Shown piece by piece: positions 63,737 through 64,000 of a stretch of DNA of 64,000 nt. A model generated the notes under the pieces. That model had not been told where the DNA came from, made no database searches, and saw nothing but the letters and a program-made list of their open reading frames with translations. The stretch's first letter is position 1, and every line of letters begins with the position of its first letter. Origin of the DNA: Petrosia ficiformis (taxonomy: Eukaryota; Porifera; Demospongiae; Haplosclerida; Petrosiidae). The stretch spans positions 2,243,001 to 2,307,000 of the forward strand of contig OX345639.1 of assembly GCA_947044365.1 (NCBI GenBank), in the 5' to 3' direction. The translations under genes were made by a program, and so were the position numbers.

Positions 63737-63975
63737 GTCATTCACATTTACCATGACCTCAGAGAAATGTTCATAATTTTTTGAATGACCCAACAATCTT
63801 TTTATTGGTATCATTTTCATATCCCATTCTTTTTTGTGTATGTCAAATTAAATTTTTAGTTTCATTGTTGAGTTACAGTATAAATCATATGGCATTAAAC
63901 TATACACTATTTTACATATAAAGTCAGCACATCTTAATTTGAAGGTCATCATGAATTTGAACAGACTATAGTATA
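63736..63975. mobile_element. GTTCACATTCA-family dispersed element, copy 5, inverted
   Basis: It starts AGGTCATTCACATTTACCAT and ends AAGGTCATCATGAATTTGAA, the reverse orientation of the other copies. It directly adjoins the minisatellite. Confidence 0.75.
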
Positions 63976-64000
63976 ATAATTATGCAATTGTAGATGAGAA

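Noticed and set aside
63271..63776. Open frames of 161, 148 and 106 codons at the right edge
   Set aside because: They are three readings of the same 31-bp tandem repeat and have no non-repeat content.

Overview
The window reads as nuclear DNA of an early-branching animal, most likely a sponge (inference). It is AT-rich. Genes have many short exons separated by introns that are mostly 50-1000 bases long. The intergenic and intronic DNA is full of small inverted-repeat elements. No prokaryotic, organellar or CRISPR signature was seen. Exon models below were built by hand from splice sites and reading phase; where stated, the summed exon lengths are a multiple of three.

Layout. 2-7014 (+): the C-terminal 1196 codons, in 27 exons, of an RNF213-like giant E3 ligase; the start lies off the left edge. 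8209-12456 (-): a complete seven-exon NUDT19 (Nudix) gene ending in the peroxisomal signal SKL. 12674-12786 (-): an orphan ABC-transporter fragment. 13431-19455 (-): a CENP-P-like kinetochore gene whose introns hold foldback hairpins, two small TIR elements and a TIR element carrying a decayed DUF3504/Crypton-type recombinase piece.

21193-48104 (+): a tandem array of CYP46-like cytochrome P450 genes. Copy A (21193-27663) is intact except that the expected start codon reads ATA. Copy B (30292-39711) is intact, 498 aa in 14 exons, and carries nested transposons in intron 1; the inner one is an ISL2EU element with a THAP + DDE transposase. Copy C is a pseudogene: exon 1 is a stub at 40191, exons 2-4 are absent, exon 8 has a 19-base deletion, and a 97-base piece of exon 8 sits in the preceding intron. 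Between the copy C stub and its exon 5 lie a 143-bp tandem array and an unrecognised complete seven-exon gene on the minus strand (41720-43949, 224 aa).

49229-49831 (-): an intronless Rab-like GTPase without prenylation cysteines. It is divergent from 50694-56196 (+), a 472-aa coiled-coil / proline-rich / leucine-rich-repeat protein in eight exons. 57312-63141 (-): an MBOAT1/2-type lysophospholipid acyltransferase whose 5' exons were not found. The right edge has a 31-bp-period minisatellite that is open in all three forward frames.

No operon-like cooperation exists. The P450 array is the only clear functional cluster. The most unusual material is in the repeats: a tRNA-like Pol III core inside long inverted repeats, several GC-centred foldback hairpins with unrelated arms, nested transposons, and the repair-like exon patch in copy C.
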